A stretch of DNA of 64,000 nucleotides from Daldinia sp. FL1419 (taxonomy: Eukaryota; Ascomycota; Sordariomycetes; Xylariales; Hypoxylaceae), in contig MU623347.1 in NCBI GenBank assembly GCA_025201765.1, positions 62,001-126,000 on the forward strand, read 5' to 3'. Position numbers and translations under genes: made by a program. This document shows, one piece after another, positions 58,432 through 64,000 of the stretch. The number at the start of each line of letters is the position of its first letter. Position 1 is the stretch's first letter. Under the pieces are notes generated by a model. It searched no databases, was not told the DNA's origin, and saw nothing but the letters and a program-made list of their open reading frames with translations.

Positions 58432-59035
58432 CTATATCGAGACTAATAGACTAAGTCTAATAGTTGCCTTACGATTTTCTTGGCATTCCGGACACCAATT
58501 CACATATTCCTTCATTTTGCGTGTTAGATTTTGTATATACGCTCCCGTTAGCTTGTGTATCATTCGTTTTGGGTCGAAGTGATGTTGTTGATTGTGTACT
58601 ATTTCGAGCAGCTTTTGTACATATGATGATGGGATTATTAATTTGCAAAGGCTTATGTCCAATACGTGATATATTTATTTATTTTTGATTTGTGTTGGTA
58701 TTGTTTCGCCGAGGCTTTTTTTTTCTTTTTGGGCTATTAAAAGGATTTCCCGTAAACGATTTAATTAGGTGTTGGTTATTTTTGTATTCAGCGATAATTT
58801 TTACCTAGCTAAACATTTCGTCTATGGCTGTTTCCGTTGTTAGGTAATTGAAGTTATTCATGACGTTTTCTGGTGTTTATTTTGTCTCGATTTTTTTCGG
58901 GGGGGTTTTTTTTCGTCTGATTCCGACGATTCTGTCGGCAGTTTGGATAATGCATCAGGTACCAGGTTCAAAGGTAGCCAGCTAGTATACTCGAAGACGC
59001 TCCATTTTCTCACTAGATGTTTTCGCCTATGTAGT
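58432..59035 (-). mobile_element. Decayed Ty3/gypsy-type retrotransposon fragment (RNase H end and integrase zinc finger)
   Basis: At 59030-58910 (minus) the translation reads RKWSVFEYTSWLP and then VPDALSKLP, the motif that closes the RNase H domain in Ty3/gypsy polyproteins. After a stretch with stops, 58662-58445 reads LLEIVHNQQHHFDPKRMIHK...YVNWCPECQENRK, the HHCC zinc finger of integrase (His, His, CPEC). The order is that of a gypsy polyprotein. Several stops and frame changes separate them, and no reverse transcriptase, integrase core or clear long terminal repeats are seen. It is an inactive remnant. Confidence 0.7.
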
Positions 59036-60390
59036 GGTCTATTCTACCCATGCCTCAATAATCTCGGGGCCGTGGGGGTTACGAATTAAGCATTTCTGAG
59101 TGGAATAGTAGGTGTATCAAATCTAGGGAATGGTTGGGAGATGGTCTGTAGAAGTCTGTCCTATCAAGCTGAAGGATACTATAGTCTATAACATGGAACT
59201 CGAAGGCACAAGCCAGAGTGTCATTCCTTATAGGAAAGCAGAACTAAGCTCGTAAATATTCCACCGTCTCGTTGAGCAGTTCTTCGTCTCCTATATATGC
59301 GGCTACCATGGGACAAAGGTTAGCTACCCCAATCCCCAACTATCCCTTATCGCCCATTCCCAAGCCTGTGGCATAAAATACCATATACTTATGTTTCCAG
59401 AGCATAGTGACTCTTTCCCAGCGCCGGCTAAAACTGGCTCGATTCGCTCGACAGGTTCGTCTTTCTTGACCTACCCCTCTTTGGTGGGTAATATCCTCGC
59501 GCTTGCCTCTACCAGCAACCAAATCAACACCTTCATCTTCGTCCCCCTCTCTGCGGGTAAACTCCCGCGCCTTCAAGCAGTTCGCCTTTAGGTAGAAGCG
59601 TACACATTCTACTTTTCTCGGCAGACCCGATGCTCTCTGACTATTTGATCCTCGTACCTTCCGCAGCGATTCGATTAAGACACCTTTTTCCTCCTATTGT
59701 ATCCTTTCCTTCGTCATCTGCAAGTTTCTCTGTATATTTTCAAGTGCCCGTTACCCTCGCAGAAATAGGAGCTTTTAGCTTTGTTGATATCTTAGTAACG
59801 ATTGTTACAGCCGGTGCAGCAGCTAGGATCTCTTGTAATCCGTCTCCGTAGTTGTTTCGTGGCCGTTATTTTAGTTAGGTTCGCTGCCCTTGTTTCGCCG
59901 CCACGCACACAGCCCCCATCTGCGAGGGATATTTCCGAGTCCTTATAGATTCGCGTTATGATAGAAGCCTTCAGTATGATCCATTATCCGAGTAATCCAA
60001 TCTAAGTATAAGTGTATATGGAGACTTAATAGCATGTAATGCTGACGATACGGTCTATAAAGCCATGTCCATAATGACGGTGCTTGAATACTTGATATCT
60101 GGGTTGAATATTGACAGTGGATGGATAAGAATGAATGTTATTGGGTAGGTTGAATAGTAAAAGATTATAGTAATAATTATAGTTGTGGTTGTTGTTACTG
60201 TTATTGCTGGTGTTAGTGTTGGTGTTTAGTAGGTATGTTTTGGTTTCGGTTTTGGGGTTGGTTTAAGAAGTGAAGGAAATGCAAGTAGTTGCTAGGTAGA
60301 ATATGACTCAGAGTAACTAAGTTTGGGTAGATGTTCCTTCCTGACTTGTCTATCTTATTAAAATTAAATAGTAGCGTACAGTAAAAGCAT

Positions 60391-60614
60391 CTGCCTGGGT
60401 ACCTACCTACCTAGGTAGGCAGCCATAAGGAAACAGCAACTTGCTCTTTCTCCATACACGCATTGCGCCCTAGGGGGTACACGCCACAGGCCAACGTGAG
60501 TTTCCAGGCAGCACATGTGGTACGATGAATCGAGGTATTGCACCTGCCTATATGTACTTGCCTGCTTAGGTAGGTACCTACCTCCTACCTACCTAGGTAT
60601 CTACCTTAGGCAGG
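60391..60614. repeat. Cluster of palindromic AGGTACCT-family elements
   Basis: Inverted arms CTGCCT...AGGCAG flank CCTACCTACCTAGGTA at 60391-60422. At 60561-60614, CCTGCTTAGGTAGG and its near-complement surround a second AGGTACCT core. Confidence 0.7.
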
Positions 60615-61247
60615 TACATAGGACACAGAAGACAGGAGCCAGCCTACGTCTTTGTAAACTCGGGTATCGGCACTCAATATAGTTAGGTAGGTACTTATGC
60701 TACCTATGCTACGAGACTTAGAATACAGAGCGGATACCTTACGAGGTTAGTAGGCATACATGCATAAACGAACTGATTAGCAACTCTATAGCGAAACACT
60801 TATTAAACAACTCTGCAAAGTGACATTATACTGGTCTATTACTCCTCCTAACAGCAACCAGCTATCAGAGCCATCATCAGCAACACGGGCTCCAGATAGA
60901 GATTGTCAATCCCAATATAGTATCATTCGTTAACTCCGCAACGTAGAGCATTCCGAGTAGAGCCTCTTAGTTGTCATTTTGGCCTATACGATCGTCGCAA
61001 GGAATCGGGATCAATTTTTTGCCCGCTGGGTCCGCCGTTATGGAACCAAATTTGACAACGCGTTCATGCGCACCCGAGTTCAAAATCACTTTAAATATAA
61101 CGCGGAACGCCAAAGAGAAACCCGTTTGCTGCGGCCCTTCCGTGGGCTTGTCGCTTACCTTGCCCGCAAACCCACCCGTAGAATGAATTACTGAATATTA
61201 GAATAGAACTTGCTCGTAGTTTCGGGAAATCTTTTCTTATTAGGGAA

Positions 61248-61336
61248 AGGAGGCGGAGGTCGCGGTGGTGGTGGTGGCGGCGGCGGTGGCGGCGGTGGCG
61301 ACGACAAAGGTGGTGGAGGAGGTGGTGGGTATGGGA
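61248..61336 (+). repeat. GGN-repeat tract downstream of BUR1
   Basis: About 90 bp of GGT, GGC and GGA triplets on the plus strand, starting 30 bp beyond the BUR1 stop. On the BUR1 transcript it is a C-rich, G-free 3' region. Many GG pairs could form two-tier G-quadruplexes on the opposite strand. Confidence 0.75.
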
Positions 61337-61367
61337 TGTTTGATCTTCTTCGAGGCTTATTACGATT

Positions 61368-63169
61368 CTATCGTCGATACACGTCTCGGTCCCTATCCCG
61401 AACGGGCGAACGGCTGCGACTGCGTGTCTGGCTCGCGCGGCTACGGTCATCGTAGTCTGCATCACGACGGTCCCAGTCACGACGTCTACTATCCCGATCG
61501 TCCCATCTTCGACGATCATCTCTCGGTGGTCGATCTTCTCTAGGCGGTCGATCTTCTCTAGGCGGTCGATCACCATCACGGTAGTTGGGAATATAAGTAT
61601 CGACATCCGGTCGGTTAGCTCCACGGTTTCTCGGCGCCCTATCCCTGAATGAGTCGTGGTGTTCGGCAGGGTTATCCCATCCGTTTCCTGGATATTCAGG
61701 GGGCGGTGGCCGCGGTGGCAATCGATGATCCATATGAGGTTGATCGCGAGCCCATGCGGGTCGACGGCCCTCATCACTACCCCGATACCCACCGTGATGC
61801 TTAGGGTATCGTCTATTCCCATAACCATCACCACTACCAAACTCCGCGTTAGGACCTGCGAATGCACCGACACCAACAGTGCCTCCCTTAGGGGCGGGCG
61901 GTAGGGCGGCTTTTCGGTCGTGGAATTTCCTACGGTCCAGCTCATGGCTGTCCTCAAATGTGGGTAGATCCTCCGGTTTTGCCGGGAGCGGGGAGGTTCT
62001 AAAGTAAGGATGTTCCAGCGCATCAATAGCGTTGATGCGATTTCGCCAGTCAAGCGTTAGAAGCTCTTTTAATAAAGATATGGCGCTCGAACCGTGTTCA
62101 CGGAATCGTTGCGACAATGACCCAGGCCGTGGTCGTGGGTTGAGAGCCTCCGCACCAGGTAGCTGCCTCCATCCTGGCATGGTTTGATCCGTCGGAGTCC
62201 CAACCAGGTCAAAAATGATTTCAAGTTGGTGCCCGTCGCTCTCGCCGGCTAGAATAGGCTTGCCAACTAACATCTCGCCAAAAACGCATCTAAGATGAGG
62301 TTAGTAAATCGCGTAATAACGAGACATCTGTGATTCGTACCCAACACCCCACATGTCAATAGCAGTGGTGTATTTCTTCAAGTGTAGTAAGAGTTCGGGA
62401 GGTCGATACCATCGAGTAACTACAAGACTAGTATACTCTCTCCTTCCCTCTCCTCCTCCTCTTCCACGTTCCGGAACAGGTCCCTCGTAATGTCTCGCGA
62501 GACCAAAGTCAGCAATCTGAAGTATGCCTTTGTTGCTGATAAGCAGGTTGGCGGCCTTCATGTCTCGGTGAAGAATCTTGCTGTCGTGTAGGTAACGTAG
62601 ACCCTCGAGGAGCTGGAGGAGATAGCATTTAATCTGTGGTACGGTGAATTGGACAGAGGGATTGTCGAGTAGGCCAGATAAATCGTGATCCATGTATGGC
62701 GTTACCATATACATGATCGGTCGTTTTCTTTTGTCGGCTTCAAAGAGGTGAGTCCAAGAGAAAGCATTACGTAGGGTGGGATTAACCTACTCATCTTGCT
62801 GTGATGCTCAACGGCCATATCTTCTAGGCGCAAGACATTTCTATGCGACAACAGCTTAAGAAGCCTGATCTCTCGGAGCGCCGTGATGGGGAACCCATCC
62901 TTCTCGTTATGCATGATAATCTTCTTTAAAGCAACTAAAGCTCCATTCTTTCGTGCCCTTGCCTTGTGAACTTCACTTAAGGGGAGTCAGCATTATCACC
63001 GCTTCGCGATAAGGTCAACGAAAACCTACCCAAAAGTACCCTCTCCTAATTTGCCTAGGAGTTCGTAGTCGCTAATTCGCGAGCAGCCGACAAAGCTATC
63101 CTTAGGTCGTTGATGCTGGATCGCAAAGGTTCGAGGCGAAAGCGCCTCGTTCCCATTATTATGCGCCAT
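61368..63169 (-). CDS. BUR1: Cyclin-dependent kinase Bur1 (CDK9-like) (4 exons)
   Basis: Exons from the 5' end are 63169-63030, 62975-62791, 62737-62341 and 62289-61368, giving 547 residues. Introns are 54, 53 and 51 bp; two donors are GTAGGT and one GTACGA. The kinase domain has the glycine loop LGEGTFGEV (41-49), catalytic Lys64, the PITALRE cyclin-binding helix (77-83), HRD at 165-167, DFG at 185-187, and a T-loop Thr at about 211 (EYTSLVVTRWYRPPE). PITALRE is the hallmark of the CDK9/Bur1 group. An insert rich in Gly and Arg (GRGGGEGRR) sits in the T-loop. The C-terminal ~190 residues are Arg/Asp/Pro-rich with repeated REDRPP units and an RS-like end. Bur1 with Bur2 phosphorylates Spt5 and RNA polymerase II to promote elongation. 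ATG context GCGCCATGTT on the complement; the start follows an in-frame stop. Confidence 0.96.
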
Positions 63170-63955
63170 GTTCGAGCTCGAAGCCTTGGGTGTCAGGATC
63201 GTAGGTTTCGCAAGTCGGGTTGGTGATAGTATAGATTAAAAATAATAAACCGTTGATGAAAAGAATCCGTCAGAATTGACGAGGTCGGGAATTTGCTTGC
63301 CAGGCTAGCATCGCAAACCAGTGACCGAATAGGTCGCAAAGAATAGGGAATGTTTATGAAAAGTTTGGCTTCATCGTAGTTATAAAGATGATGTGTGTTG
63401 CCAACATTTGGTCAAGTTGAATGGTCGAATGTCACTTGAAGCTAAGCTCGTTTGTTCGCGTCCGTGTACTGAAAGACTTACGCCGCAAGACGCCCCAAGT
63501 CGGGTCCACTTTAAAAGGTACCTAACGTAATGTACCTGCAGTTCTACCAGGTGGGAACCTTGTATGACGAGTGCAGGACCCGGGCCCACTACCAAAATCT
63601 ACGGTTAATGAACTAATTACGGATAAGATAATATTTAACCAGACCCCAGTGGATCTTGAAGTACATCCTATGTAGTAGCCGCGGGGAATCTTCGGTTCCA
63701 AAGGCTTACCTTAACGTCCAAGCTCTTCGAATATTACCTACCTTACCCATCTATCATCATGCAGCTAATTGGAAGTTGTCCGTCTATTCCCTATTAACGT
63801 CACGATACCGATACCAATTCGAGTCGGACTTGTCGGTTCCTTTTTGCCATTACAATCTCACAACCATCACTTTATAAAAGGCGTACGTCACATCGAAGGC
63901 ATAATGCATTACTTCGATTAACAACCCTATTAACAATTGCTAGAGTCGAGAAACC
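63170..63955. promoter_or_regulatory. Divergent promoter region, BUR1 / gene leaving the window
   Basis: 786 bp between two divergent ATGs. A GGTACCTAACGTAATGTACC-type element lies at about 63515-63535. No gene is seen. Confidence 0.4.
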
Positions 63956-64000
63956 ATGGCTGGCCCCGGTCCGATCAGGCCTCATGTCCCCGGCATCTAC
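63956..64000 (+). CDS. 5' end of a gene that continues beyond the window
   Basis: ATG in the context AAACCATGG opens 15 codons, MAGPGPIRPHVPGIY, uninterrupted to the window edge. Divergent placement from BUR1 and good start context favour a real gene. The RPxVPGIY run resembles the N-terminus of some dihydrodipicolinate synthase-family proteins, but fifteen residues are too few to name it. Confidence 0.5.
   Translation, partial: MAGPGPIRPHVPGIY

Larger units (their letters stand above)
59036..61367. other. Intergenic with short repeats, no supported gene
   Basis: Two strong palindromic AGGTACCT-family clusters lie at 60391-60422 and 60561-60614, and GTT-rich repeats at about 60180-60235. 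Open frames near 59390-59850 and 60979-61194 lack a domain or an ATG. The segment next to 61367 contains a long GGN tract. Confidence 0.5.

Noticed and set aside
59391..59851. Two plus-strand frames and one basic minus frame near the gypsy relic
   Set aside because: Considered as gag remnants, but no nucleocapsid zinc knuckle or other retroelement motif could be seen.
61091..62053. 320-codon minus frame overlapping BUR1
   Set aside because: Alternate frame of the Arg/Asp-rich BUR1 tail; its His/Arg runs come from the GGN tract and the frame lacks any domain.
1..64000. CRISPR arrays or bacterial defence systems
   Set aside because: The window is fungal, and no regularly spaced direct repeats of the required form were found.

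Overview
This window is nuclear DNA of a filamentous ascomycete (Pezizomycotina; a sordariomycete is my best guess). The evidence is the gene set, introns of about 50-200 bp with GTRNGT donors, a sharply bounded AT-rich gene-empty block of the kind left by repeat-induced point mutation, and an F-box relic with the Cys-Arg-Cys-Trp signature I associate with that class. No bacterial, viral or organellar gene is visible. Assignments rest on reading the sequence and family knowledge only; no search was run.

Layout. 1-4320: extremely AT-rich block without a credible gene. 4.3-20.4 kb: a small single-pass membrane protein, then two minus-strand housekeeping genes, TSC2 (tuberin, intronless) and CSE1 (importin-alpha exporter, seven exons). 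20.4-27.3 kb: an NADPH-dependent FMN reductase-like gene, a broken F-box gene, and a head-to-head pair, EF1B-gamma (minus) and mitochondrial ribosomal protein uS9m (plus), sharing a 418 bp promoter. 27.3-42.3 kb: mostly non-coding; it holds one unrecognised Q/S/P-rich three-exon gene between two very long empty flanks, plus a doubtful 70-residue gene. 42.3-52.7 kb: calcineurin B (CNB1), EPL1 (NuA4 subunit), KAE1 (KEOPS catalytic subunit) and the Snf1/AMPK beta subunit. 52.7-64 kb: two unrecognised membrane or surface proteins, one with four CX3C pairs; a decayed Ty3/gypsy fragment; the P-TEFb-type kinase BUR1; and the first 15 codons of a gene that leaves the window.

The genes are mostly conserved core functions: nutrient and calcium signalling (TSC2, Snf1 beta, CNB1), nuclear transport (CSE1), chromatin and transcription (EPL1, BUR1), translation (EF1B-gamma, uS9m) and tRNA modification (KAE1). 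They do not form a cluster or pathway. I found no convincing new system. The less ordinary observations are a two-copy structured repeat, a palindromic AGGTAGGTACCTACCT family scattered through the spacers, a 26 bp double-CACGTG palindrome inside the EPL1 intron, a U-rich run fused to a 5' splice site, and the CX3C surface protein. Splice sites were placed by hand from reading frame, phase and family conservation.
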